Assembly (NCBI RefSeq): GCF_029223585.1
Contig: NZ_CP119424.1
Span: 1,860,001-1,924,000 of the forward strand
Direction of reading: 5' to 3'
DNA: 64,000 nucleotides
DNA from: Photobacterium sp. DA100
GTDB taxonomy: Bacteria > Pseudomonadota > Gammaproteobacteria > Enterobacterales > Vibrionaceae
Shown piece by piece: positions 25,164 to 32,947 of the stretch. Under the pieces are notes generated by a model that did no database searches, was not told the origin of the DNA, and was given only the letters and a program-made list of their open reading frames with translations. The position numbers and the translations under genes are program-made. The first letter of the stretch is position 1. Every line of letters starts with the position of its first letter.

Positions 25164-26231
25164 ATGAATTACAATAATGCTGCTTTGGTAGCTACAGATA
25201 CTATTGAATCACCGATAAAGAAGATATACGTTTATGATATAGACGTAGCAAGTGATAAAGTAGTTAGAGTTCAAGATAAAGTAGAAGGCCTCGGTGGTCT
25301 TAATCAATTCTTAATTCATATATCCCAAGAAACTATTAATAGTACTAATTCGAAGACATTTCACTTCAACAGTGGTTCTAAGACTAAAAATTTATTGAAT
25401 AGTTTTATGGCTTCAACACACACACAAAGTGATGAAACTATAAGTACAGAACTAGCTAATAAGTTACTATCAGCAGAGAAAGCTACCACAAAGAAAGTAA
25501 AACAATTACATACTGGTTTAAAAAAAGGGACAATGGTTATATGCCATTTTCAATCAAATAACCGAGATTGTTTAATAATATCTAAACTTGATTTTGAGTC
25601 GTTTCTAGAACGAGATACATATACAAAAAAATTAGGACTTCCTGAAAAGAATGGAATATTGAAATCATGTGTTATCAATATCGAAAACAATAGCATGTCT
25701 GACAATGTTTATCTTTTGGATTCAAATAAGTCTATTTCACACTTTTGGTATGATCTATTTTTAGAAACAAAACCATTAAAAGATGATTTACTTAACACTA
25801 AAACTGCTTTTAGAGAAATTTCAAGAACATTTGTAGGCCTATCTCGCACGTCAAAAGTAGACTATCAGCAGCTGAAGAATAATTTGATTAGCTATTTTTC
25901 AACCAACTCTAACTTCACTACTTCTGATCTCTTAGATTCTTTAATTGGAGAATATAAGCCTGTATCGGATAAGGTTGATCTTGAGGAAATCAAATCAAAA
26001 ATACAATCACTTGTGGTTGATGGTAAATTTGATGGCAGTTTTGTTATAGATGATAAAGAAATTAAAGATAAGTTTAAACAAACAATAAAAGCTGATGGCG
26101 GCATTATTATTAGTACTAATAAAGGTTTTAACGATCGAATTTTCAGAAAAGTTATAGATGGTGAGAACTATATAATAATTAAGACAAACACTGGCTTAGA
26201 TGAAGTTCGTGAGTATCCAACTGGTGAGTAA
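25164..26231 (+). CDS. Nucleoid-associated (NdpA/YejK, NA37-like) protein
   Basis: 355 residues, AT-rich codons, Lys/Ser/Asn-rich. I place it in the 37-kDa nucleoid-associated family by pattern. The C-terminus GGIIISTNKGFNDRIFRK...NYIIIKTNTGLDEVRE parallels the E. coli YejK end (GGGLTINFDAMLLGERIF...LTIKGTPPNLRDQL). FREISRTFVGLS resembles the YejK region VADFFMDFLGAS, and a central strand (GTMVICHFQSNNRDCLIISKL) fits too. E. coli YejK binds nucleoid and topoisomerases. This one is a distant, plasmid/island-style relative. AGGA lies before the ATG. Only 5 bases separate its stop from the next gene, so the two form an operon, perhaps a nucleic-acid sensor with a membrane effector. Family call moderate, role speculative. 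Confidence 0.6.
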   Translation: MNYNNAALVATDTIESPIKKIYVYDIDVASDKVVRVQDKVEGLGGLNQFLIHISQETINSTNSKTFHFNSGSKTKNLLNSFMASTHTQSDETISTELANKLLSAEKATTKKVKQLHTGLKKGTMVICHFQSNNRDCLIISKLDFESFLERDTYTKKLGLPEKNGILKSCVINIENNSMSDNVYLLDSNKSISHFWYDLFLETKPLKDDLLNTKTAFREISRTFVGLSRTSKVDYQQLKNNLISYFSTNSNFTTSDLLDSLIGEYKPVSDKVDLEEIKSKIQSLVVDGKFDGSFVIDDKEIKDKFKQTIKADGGIIISTNKGFNDRIFRKVIDGENYIIIKTNTGLDEVREYPTGE

Positions 26232-26236
26232 CTAGC

Positions 26237-27577
26237 ATGTGTGTAAGTGAAGATTTTGATTTTTACTCTCTAGAGATTCAATTAAACTCTGATGATGCTT
26301 TGAGAAATGAGCAACTCAATAGCGCTAAAAGTTTCTTTGCATCTATCATTAGTAAGGGGTTTAATGCTCAGATCACATTTACGCTTAATGATGATATTGA
26401 ATACAATGGAATTGATATCTCACAATTGCTAGATTCAATCGATAGTATTGGTGATATAAACAGTGACGACTTAGCCATAGTTAAAATATCACATGAGAAA
26501 GATTGCTCAAAAACATTATATATTTTTAATTCTAGTGTATTTGTTTCTTTCCTCAATCGATTTTCTATAGAAGATCAAATAAAGCTAATTAATGATAAGT
26601 TATTTGATAACTATCAATCTATTAATGTAGATAATAATTACTTTCATATAGGCGCATTTCAACAGTCCTTGTACTATAAGGAAAGCTTATTTTCAGAAAT
26701 CAATGATATTTATTTAAAGATTTACAGCTCAAAGCTTTCCCCTCTTTATGTATCATATATTTTGGATAATATAACTACTGGCTGTGAGTTTAATCACTAT
26801 CTTAAAAAATTATTAGTCATTATGTGCCTTTCTTTAATAAGTAATGATTTTGATTTTCAAAAGAATCTCTTTATTTTTGATTCTGACAGAGAGATATCTA
26901 TTGATGATATAGAAATACAAGATAGCTTTACCTCTAGTGTATATCACGTTTTCTTATGGATATTTAGTGATGATAGATACATAACTAGGAAATCAGTATT
27001 TAATAGTGTTATTTCCTTGCAATCGAATATTTTTTATGCTTTTAATGAACGCTTAATTGGAACATTATCTTCAAATTTGAAGATTTTATACAAGAATAAT
27101 TTCGAAAATTATCTTGAAGCTAGAAATGGAGTTTTGGATTTCATTTTCGAGCTTTCTGTAAAAATGAACGATATGATAAATCAGAAATTATCCTCATCTA
27201 AAAATGTTTTTTTCGTGTTGATTTCATATTTTTTCACAACGTTTGTCTTTACTGGTATAGATAAAGGTAAAATAAATAACATGTTTAATGTTGATGTGAC
27301 AGCTTTGTCTCTAATTTTTATTATTTCCTCTATGATTTTTATTGTCTTCAATCAGTTAGATATTGAAAAAAACATTAATTTTCATCTATCACAAAGAGAC
27401 GAGTTTAAAAAAAGGTATGAGTCAATTTTTTCTGAAAAGGAACTAGATGATATGTTTAACTCTGATTCTTTAAATCAAGTAGTCGCAAACTCCAGATCTA
27501 GAAAGTACTTGTATGTTTATCAAGTTATTCTTTTTGCAATGTTTTCAACAGTAGTATATTTATACAGCCTTAAATAA
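26237..27577 (+). CDS. Hypothetical protein with C-terminal three-TM domain, partner of the NA37-like gene
   Basis: 446 residues. Residues 1-315 are soluble, acidic and Asn/Asp/Ser/Phe-rich, with no motif I recognise. The C-terminus has three hydrophobic segments: about 323-341 (FFVLISYFFTTFVF), 355-374 (LSLIFIISSMIFIVF) and 424-444 (YVYQVILFAMFSTVVYLY). Between TM2 and TM3 is a charged, probably helical segment (about 375-423). GGTGAG lies 8 bases before the ATG. The layout of a large cytosolic domain plus a small TM bundle is seen in membrane-acting effectors, but no specific family is identified. Strong AT bias and lack of paralogues nearby suggest transfer. Confidence 0.75.
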   Translation: MCVSEDFDFYSLEIQLNSDDALRNEQLNSAKSFFASIISKGFNAQITFTLNDDIEYNGIDISQLLDSIDSIGDINSDDLAIVKISHEKDCSKTLYIFNSSVFVSFLNRFSIEDQIKLINDKLFDNYQSINVDNNYFHIGAFQQSLYYKESLFSEINDIYLKIYSSKLSPLYVSYILDNITTGCEFNHYLKKLLVIMCLSLISNDFDFQKNLFIFDSDREISIDDIEIQDSFTSSVYHVFLWIFSDDRYITRKSVFNSVISLQSNIFYAFNERLIGTLSSNLKILYKNNFENYLEARNGVLDFIFELSVKMNDMINQKLSSSKNVFFVLISYFFTTFVFTGIDKGKINNMFNVDVTALSLIFIISSMIFIVFNQLDIEKNINFHLSQRDEFKKRYESIFSEKELDDMFNSDSLNQVVANSRSRKYLYVYQVILFAMFSTVVYLYSLK

Positions 27578-27600
27578 TCGTTCAGGTTCTGTGCCTAACT

Positions 27601-27664
27601 ACCCCGTCTAGTAATACGGGGTGAAAGTTTAAGTGGGTAAGTACAGTATGTTTGCCTACCCACT
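27601..27664. terminator. Two hairpins between convergent island genes
   Basis: ACCCCGT/ACGGGGT (27601-27607 and 27616-27622) and AGTGGGTA/TACCCACT (27632-27639 and 27657-27664). They lie 23 bases after the plus-strand stop and 16 bases before the end of the convergent Cas2-like gene. Only short T-runs follow, so termination strength is uncertain. Confidence 0.55.
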
Positions 27665-27680
27665 CTCAACATTAATATTT

Positions 27681-27950
27681 TTAGTATGGTAAGTTTTCCT
27701 CTAGCCAGTTGTTGACATCAGTATGGCCATAGCCACAATAAGGCTTTTTCATAGTAATTACGTATAGACTGTCATTTTTATCAATGTGGCTTTTAAGAAT
27801 GTTGTAGATTGTTGTTGGGCTATCTACTGTTTTTATTGCATAACTTGACTCAGATAACATAGCCCAAGGGTATTCTTTTATAGCAGACAGTAGCTTTGAA
27901 TGGTTCTGACCTGGTGAATTCAAATCATATGTAACTAACAAGACAGACAT
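27681..27950 (-). CDS. Orphan Cas2-like (SinR/VapD-like fold) protein
   Basis: 89 residues from the Met that gives MSVLLVTYDLNSPGQ; AGGAA is well spaced from this ATG, while an upstream in-frame ATG (27956) is too close to it. The ferredoxin-like Cas2 pattern is visible: first strand LLVTYDLN with Asp at residue 9, SYAI strand, SHIDKNDSLYVITM strand. This matches the stand-alone Cas2-like group annotated as SinR family. There are no other cas genes and no repeat array in the window, so a CRISPR role is unlikely; VapD-type relatives are ribonucleases or toxins. Confidence 0.7.
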   Translation of the reverse strand: MSVLLVTYDLNSPGQNHSKLLSAIKEYPWAMLSESSYAIKTVDSPTTIYNILKSHIDKNDSLYVITMKKPYCGYGHTDVNNWLEENLPY

Positions 27951-28069
27951 ACACATTTCCTTTTTGTAAATAACGCTAGTAACATACTGTTATGTAATAA
28001 AAAAATATACAAGTAAGATCACGTTTTTGATTTTTAGAATTATTCGAAAATGACTAGATTACTTAAGCG

Positions 28070-28453
28070 TCATTTTGATTTATAAGACTGTGGCAATTGA
28101 TGTAATAGCCTTGCTGTTCGTATAATTGCCGCTTTTAACTCCCTATCACTGTCGGCACTGATTTGTAAAAGCGCATTACCTGTAACAATCCTGTCTGGGG
28201 TTAAAGTCCATCCGTTCGGCGTTACCAGCTCCCCTTGTTTGATTTGCCATCCTCTCCAATTGTCATTAATCGCTGCAAGATCTCTACATGAATAGAGCTT
28301 CATTAGCCTTCTACACTCCGGTGGTATCTTCTGACCAGAGTCCCACCGTGTGACAGTTCTCACAGATTTGAAACATAGTTCAGCTACCCTTTTTTTACTC
28401 AGTCCACAGACAAATTTTCGAAAAATGTAGTTTTCAGTCAACTTACTAGCCAT
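28070..28453 (-). CDS. DUF3653 phage-type regulatory protein
   Basis: 127 residues. The N-terminal half is HTH-like (LSKKRVAELCFKSVRTVTRWDSGQ) followed by IPPECRRLMKLYSCRDLAAI, GWQIKQGELVTPNGWTLTPDRI, a pattern characteristic of the DUF3653 proteins carried by vibrio filamentous phages and related elements. It is probably a DNA-binding regulator. No other phage gene (replication, coat, zot) is visible, so the element is either a remnant or a transferred single gene. A decayed fragment of a second copy lies at 29791-29833. Confidence 0.75.
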   Translation of the reverse strand: MASKLTENYIFRKFVCGLSKKRVAELCFKSVRTVTRWDSGQKIPPECRRLMKLYSCRDLAAINDNWRGWQIKQGELVTPNGWTLTPDRIVTGNALLQISADSDRELKAAIIRTARLLHQLPQSYKSK

Positions 28454-28704
28454 AGCGCTTATTTATTCAATCCATTGTTACGCAACTGATAGAATAATAA
28501 ATTCTCTAAGATATTGATGTTTCGAGTTAATTAACAAGAATGATACTTTCTACATTTAACATAACGCACCCATAAAGCGTACTAATAAAGCCTTTTCTTC
28601 ACTCAGTTATAGTTATGAAAATATGGAAAAAAAGCAGCCGAATGAGCGTTATTGAAAATTGCTCAAACGACTCTTAATGAGATAAAACTAAAATATCAAT
28701 CTTA
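28454..28704. other. 251-bp AT-rich gap
   Basis: No gene seen. It contains TTTAACATAAC (about 28554), an 11-mer also present near the left island edge (about 24949). Confidence 0.4.
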
Positions 28705-29463
28705 TCAATTGACCTTAATCGCAGATAGTAAGCCTAATCTTCCATTTTTCCTAATTTCGTCTTCTATATCGCTTGGAAGTTTTGCTTCATATAAAGAATA
28801 AGCACAGGATAAGCTTTCCGAATCTAAGCCTATTGCTTCAGATAAATCTGCAGTTCTTAGATCTGTACGACAAAATACAGCAAATGATAAATCTGCACCT
28901 GTAAAATTAGCTCCTTGTAAATCGGCATCAGAAAAATTAGCACCGATTAAGTTGCTACCTGAAAAGTTGGCATTAAATAAATTTGAATTTTGAAAGTTTG
29001 CATTTGAAAGGTCTGATATTCCAGAAAAGTTACCTTTATATAAATAAGAATTATCTAACTCGCTCCGGTAGTGTTTCAGTAAGTTCTTTAATTCTATTTC
29101 TGATTCGACATTTAATTCTGTAACCCTTAACAGTGATTTAATGTTAGCGATAGGGTTATAAAAGTCTGGTTTAACTAAAATATGTGAGCCTTGCAAGGCA
29201 GTGATTTTGTTCTTTCCTAGTTGTTTCAAATCATCCATTTGTAGCAGAGTATAAACTTGTGAAACTTTCGCATCATATGATCCTTTATTAACTTCATATA
29301 CAGCTGATGTTAATGAGAACAAAGCAATATATATCGAGAATATCCAGAATACTATAGAGGATGGCTCAGGTTGACCTGTATTCTTTTCTGGCCTGACCTT
29401 ATTCCAAATATACCTACATCCACTAAAGTCCCACAATAACTGTCGAACTTTTCTAATGTCCAT
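28705..29463 (-). CDS. Membrane-anchored pentapeptide-repeat protein
   Basis: 252 residues. One hydrophobic segment (about 37-57, SIVFWIFSIYIALFSLTSAVY), then a mixed region, then consecutive pentapeptide repeats at about 137-210 of the A(D/N)Lxx type (LSNANF, LFNANF, LIGANF, LQGANF, LSFAVF, LRTADL). GGGAG precedes the ATG. Pentapeptide proteins form a right-handed quadrilateral beta helix; some mimic DNA and protect gyrase, others are channel- or defence-associated. The short solenoid with TM anchor is closer to the latter kind. It lies alone in the island on the minus strand. Confidence 0.8.
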   Translation of the reverse strand: MDIRKVRQLLWDFSGCRYIWNKVRPEKNTGQPEPSSIVFWIFSIYIALFSLTSAVYEVNKGSYDAKVSQVYTLLQMDDLKQLGKNKITALQGSHILVKPDFYNPIANIKSLLRVTELNVESEIELKNLLKHYRSELDNSYLYKGNFSGISDLSNANFQNSNLFNANFSGSNLIGANFSDADLQGANFTGADLSFAVFCRTDLRTADLSEAIGLDSESLSCAYSLYEAKLPSDIEDEIRKNGRLGLLSAIKVN

Positions 29464-29637
29464 ATCGTTACTCCCATATTAGATAAATTTTTACCTCCCC
29501 TAAAATACTGTAAGTTTAAACCTTACATCTTAACGTGCTAATTATTTTTAGCTTTTATGTGACAAGGGTGTGATATATATGTTTTTATTCGGCTGTAGAT
29601 CTGATTCATCTATTATTGTCGTTAAAGTTCACCCGCG

Positions 29638-29736
29638 ATGATGTTAGGTGGGCAAGGAACGGATTATCAGTATCTGATCCCTGTCACTGCACAAACAGTA
29701 AGTGGAACAGCTGTTTATATTGAGCCTGAAAGTTAA
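29638..29736 (+). pseudogene. Short coding remnant ahead of a terminator
   Basis: A 32-codon frame (MMLGGQGTDYQYLIPVTA...GTAVYIEPES) ends 9 bases before a strong hairpin terminator, as the 3' end of a real gene would. A stop lies shortly upstream in frame. I read it as the surviving tail of a deleted gene; a tiny intact gene is possible. Confidence 0.35.
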
Positions 29737-29744
29737 AGCCGTTT

Positions 29745-29770
29745 AAAGCCCTCTCCTAGAGGGCTTTACC
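29745..29770 (+). terminator. Hairpin terminator
   Basis: AAAGCCCTCT (29745-29754) and AGAGGGCTTT (29758-29767), perfect 10-bp stem, 3-base loop. It marks the end of the remnant frame. Confidence 0.8.
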
Positions 29771-29790
29771 CCGCTAACGTGCATGCAACA

Positions 29791-29833
29791 TTGCCACCCT
29801 CTCCAGTCGTCATTAATCGCGGCAAGATCTCTT
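29791..29833 (-). pseudogene. Fragment of a second DUF3653 gene
   Basis: Read on the minus strand it encodes RDLAAINDDWRGWQ, against RDLAAINDNWRGWQ in the intact gene at 28070-28453. The 42 aligned bases differ at 4 positions, 2 of them silent. Flanking sequence does not continue the similarity. Confidence 0.7.
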
Positions 29834-29906
29834 TATCTGATAAGCGGCTTTTTCCTTCTTCATTGCTACATTTAATGTGCTGTGTACTGAAAATAGGAAA
29901 GTTTTA

Positions 29907-30350
29907 ATGAAGACCCTTCTATCTGTCATCCTGATATCTCTTTGTTTGTCCCGATTTGCTTATGGCGCAGATCAGCCCGAAGATGCGAGCGCGGTTGTTC
30001 AAGATGCTAAGGAAGAATGCGCTCGTTTTGAGAATGGCGAATTCCACGCGACTGAGCAGGCCATTTCATTGCATGACTTTACCGGTGATGGCCAACCAGA
30101 GGAAATCGTGGACGCGGCGCAGTTCTCCTGCTCAACCTCGGCTTCCATGTGGGGTGGCTCTGGTGGCACATTCCTATGGGTCGTTGTTGATGGAAAATCA
30201 TACGAATTTCTTGCCAATAAATGGAAAATTGTCGATTTTGATGGGCAATCAGTCCTCTTACTTGCGGTTCATTCTTCTGAATGCAGCGATGACATTGGCC
30301 CCTGTTATCGGGCGCTGGTTTGGAGCGATGGTTTCAGGACAACACGCTGA
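29907..30350 (+). CDS. Secreted hypothetical protein
   Basis: 147 residues from the ATG at 29907 (AGGAAA at 29895-29900); a 10-codon upstream extension lacks a ribosome binding site. Signal peptide about 1-20 (LLSVILISLCLSRFAYGA). The mature part has an FG-GAP/EF-like loop (LHDFTGDGQPEEIVD), four cysteines and ends CYRALVWSDGFRTTR. It looks like a periplasmic conserved hypothetical protein; function unknown. Confidence 0.7.
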   Translation: MKTLLSVILISLCLSRFAYGADQPEDASAVVQDAKEECARFENGEFHATEQAISLHDFTGDGQPEEIVDAAQFSCSTSASMWGGSGGTFLWVVVDGKSYEFLANKWKIVDFDGQSVLLLAVHSSECSDDIGPCYRALVWSDGFRTTR

Positions 30351-30446
30351 GTTGGTGGTTTTGCAGTACGGGCATCAATCACGGAAAGCTGATAAATAAC
30401 AAGGTATTATGTATTTTTATCAGCCTATCAATACAAGGAAAGGGAT

Positions 30447-31082
30447 TTGAGTCAGTACTTTGATAACGTGGCTAGCGATTGGGATACATGCCCTGCTAAG
30501 GTCGAGCGCGCTGAAATAACAGCAGCAAAAATCAAAGAGATTCATTTTGAATCAAAACATAGCATTGTTGATTTTGGCAGTGGCACGGGTTTATTGGGCT
30601 TTCAGCTCAAGGATACGTTTTCTCATGTTCACCTCGCCGATGCATCGGAGAAAATGCTTCAAGTTGCTCAAGCCAAAATAGCTGCAGCGAATATCAATAA
30701 CATTGAAACCCATCAAATTGACAGGCTGTCTGAATTAACATCAAAACATTCAGCGATAGCGACATTGATGACACTTCATCACATCCCTGATGTAAATGAA
30801 TTCTTTACTGACGCTTATGGTGCGCTTGAAGATAATGGCATGTTGATCATTGCCGATTTATACGAAGAGGATGGTTCGTTTCATAAGCATAACCCGAGCT
30901 TTGATGGCCACAATGGCTTTAATGTTTCAGCGTTATCAGCTATTGCGGAGAACGCAGGTTTTATCGTTCAGCATATAGAGCAGTATTATGAAATTTGGCA
31001 GGAAAACTTCGAGGGTGTTGAAATATCGTATCCACTGTTTCTGTTCGTCGTGAAGAAGTCAAAGCAAACAACGGCACAATGA
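30447..31082 (+). CDS. Class I SAM-dependent methyltransferase
   Basis: 211 residues beginning at TTG, with AAGGAAAGGGA upstream. Rossmann motif I is VDFGSGTGLLG (about 41-51), the acidic ribose-binding residue is in VHLADASE, and motif IV is near TLMTLHHIPD. Substrate unknown; similar small methyltransferases act on small molecules. A monocistronic gene followed by a hairpin at 31093. Confidence 0.87.
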   Translation: MSQYFDNVASDWDTCPAKVERAEITAAKIKEIHFESKHSIVDFGSGTGLLGFQLKDTFSHVHLADASEKMLQVAQAKIAAANINNIETHQIDRLSELTSKHSAIATLMTLHHIPDVNEFFTDAYGALEDNGMLIIADLYEEDGSFHKHNPSFDGHNGFNVSALSAIAENAGFIVQHIEQYYEIWQENFEGVEISYPLFLFVVKKSKQTTAQ

Positions 31083-31092
31083 GGCCATTAAG

Positions 31093-31118
31093 GCCCTCTT
31101 TAGTCCAGAGGGCTGTTT
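31093..31118 (+). terminator. Terminator after the methyltransferase gene
   Basis: GCCCTCT (31093-31099) pairs with AGAGGGC (31107-31113), followed by TGTTT. T-run is short. Confidence 0.55.
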
Positions 31119-31148
31119 ATCTACTATCAAATCATTCCAAGGTGTTGG

Positions 31149-31799
31149 TTATGCTTTGGTTGCCGAGAACAGGGCGACACAGCCAATCACTTCCACCTTC
31201 ACATTCGAAAAGTACTGATGCAGGGCCTCTTCTAAAGCGCCGAGTTCGTCGTGATCATTACAGAAAATGCCTTTCTTGTTGTAGAGCGACATCAGTTTCT
31301 GGGCGAAGGCATTTTTCTCCGTCCCCTGGCCCAGAATCGTACTGCCAAACACCACGCCTCCGGAGCTCATCACCTCTCTAATGTGCGAGAACACGATGCT
31401 TTTTTCAGACATGCTTCCCGGCAGGCAGTGCAGCAGGTAGTTAATGCTTACCGAATCGAACGCCTCGCAACCCAGTCCAAACGGCTCGAGCACATTGCGG
31501 CAGTAGATCTCCGGCTTTAGATGCTCGATAGCTTTGGCCGTTGACTCCAAGCTGTTTTCATTAAGGTCTACCAAAGCGATTCGTTGGCCCCCGGCCGGCA
31601 AGTTTTGCTTGAGGTAATACCCCGTCCCCACCCCGACATCAAGGTGGTTAGCTGTAACTAAATCGGCAAACTGCTTGCTGATTAGACGTGTCGGGCATTT
31701 CCATAGGTAGTGATTGGAAAAACCTAATACCCATAGATCATAAATTGAGAGGACTTTCTTCGAGTAGACGGCTTGGCCTGCGACAACATCTTTATTCAT
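31149..31799 (-). CDS. Class I SAM-dependent methyltransferase (second, unrelated)
   Basis: 216 residues. N-terminal YSKKVLSIYDLWVLGFSNHYLWKCP, then motif I LDVGVGTGYYL (about 52-62) and acidic strand IALVDLNENSL. The N-terminal part resembles methyltransferases found beside natural-product genes, but no such genes are here. It converges with the previous methyltransferase, with which it shares only the fold. Confidence 0.83.
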   Translation of the reverse strand: MNKDVVAGQAVYSKKVLSIYDLWVLGFSNHYLWKCPTRLISKQFADLVTANHLDVGVGTGYYLKQNLPAGGQRIALVDLNENSLESTAKAIEHLKPEIYCRNVLEPFGLGCEAFDSVSINYLLHCLPGSMSEKSIVFSHIREVMSSGGVVFGSTILGQGTEKNAFAQKLMSLYNKKGIFCNDHDELGALEEALHQYFSNVKVEVIGCVALFSATKA

Positions 31800-31947
31800 C
31801 TATTTATCAATACTTTGAATCAAACGAATATGCAAAATATAGCAAACTGCTGTCACAGCAAAACATACCAGTTAAAAAGGTAGAAAATTAAACCACGCAA
31901 ATTATACCGAACACACTCAAGCGAAGCCGCTGGCTACCAAGCCAAGA

Positions 31948-32142
31948 TTACGTTACGTCATGCTCGCAGCTACCTTTTTTGGCGACCCACATTTGATGTT
32001 TGTGGCAATGGGAAAACAAGATCGCAGAGCAGTTTGGGCACAGGTACTTGAACGCATGCCGATGCGTTATCTTCTCTAGCCAGGTTCTGTGTATCTGGTT
32101 CAAGAATACATATTGAGAGCAGCTTGGACAGTTAGTATGCAT
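31948..32142 (-). CDS. Small zinc-ribbon protein
   Basis: 64 residues with CPSC near the N-terminus and CPNC about 30 residues later, a two-knuckle zinc ribbon, plus several His in FSHCHKHQ. AGGAGG lies 5-6 bases before the ATG, an unusually strong site, so it is probably translated. Function unknown. Confidence 0.65.
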   Translation of the reverse strand: MHTNCPSCSQYVFLNQIHRTWLEKITHRHAFKYLCPNCSAILFSHCHKHQMWVAKKGSCEHDVT

Positions 32143-32409
32143 AAAAATCCTCCTATCATTCTATGCCTACAAAGCGTAACCATAACAAACTAAATGCATA
32201 GATGCTATTTTTCAGTGATTTCGCTCCCAAATATTACAACAGCAAACAATAGCCACAGGGAATGCTTTTACCTTCACTGTCTAGGAGAGCCGCCTTGTCC
32301 GCCTCGTTGTGGTGATGACTGCAGCTTTCGCGCCCGGTACAGGCAGGTTTCCTCCTCTACCCCCTCCCGCCTTGCTAGGTTATGATTTCCTTTTTGAAAG
32401 GGACGTTTA

Positions 32410-32925
32410 ATGAAGCACTTACATTTGGTGATTTTTGCACTGTTTCTGTACTTGGGCCTGTTCTGGCCTGATATGGACAAGCAACTGATGTCCCTGCTGC
32501 ATCACCGCTCTATGATCACCCATAGCCCACTGTTGCCAGTGTTGGTGCTGGTATTGCTGCGCTCAAAGTATGCCAAACCGATTGCCGCCGGGCTGAGTGC
32601 GGGGATCAGCATCCACTTGGCGGCGGATGCCCTGTCACCAATGGGCGGGTTTTCGCAAATCTACCTGCCTGCGCCGTTCAAGGCATCGATTGGGGCAACG
32701 GAATCATTACTGTGGCTAGGTTTGAATGCGGTGGCGGGGTATTTTCTGGCCTTGAGGCTGCTCAGAGCCCATAGCAAAACCATTCCCTTTATATACCTGC
32801 TGGCGGCAGGAGGGTATGCGCTTTACATCAAAGACGATATGCGGCCATGGCTGGCCTGTCTGGCGATTTTCCTTATCCCTTTTTTGTTCGACAAGGCCAA
32901 GAGCAAACTGAGGCGAATTGCTTAA
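32410..32925 (+). CDS. YdjM-like membrane-bound metal-dependent hydrolase
   Basis: 171 residues, about four to five TM segments. It contains FWPDMDKQLMSLLHHRSMITHS near the start, the Asp/His motif of the YdjM/DUF457 inner-membrane hydrolase family, and ISIHLAADALSPMGG. Activity unproven. A single gene between unrelated units. Confidence 0.75.
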   Translation: MKHLHLVIFALFLYLGLFWPDMDKQLMSLLHHRSMITHSPLLPVLVLVLLRSKYAKPIAAGLSAGISIHLAADALSPMGGFSQIYLPAPFKASIGATESLLWLGLNAVAGYFLALRLLRAHSKTIPFIYLLAAGGYALYIKDDMRPWLACLAIFLIPFLFDKAKSKLRRIA

Positions 32926-32947
32926 TCGCGGTGAAGTGCTTAAAGCC

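Larger units (their letters stand above)
29464..29906. other. 443-bp region of gene debris at the right edge of the island
   Basis: It holds a short orphan reading frame (29638-29736), a 10-bp-stem terminator (29745-29767) and a fragment of a second DUF3653 gene (29791-29833, reverse orientation). The far right contains the promoter of the secreted protein gene at 29907. Confidence 0.6.

Noticed and set aside
24995..25177. Possible 60-residue gene before the NA37-like gene
   Set aside because: It has a passable ribosome site but no recognisable family and overlaps the next gene by 14 bases; kept only as a remark.
27681..27956. CRISPR-Cas locus
   Set aside because: Only a Cas2-like protein; no repeat-spacer array or other cas genes found in the window.
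24940..28570. Integron cassette array (attC sites) as explanation of the island
   Set aside because: GTTAAAC/GCC-like bits occur in the left edge, but I could not find a complete attC with both core sites, nor an integrase.
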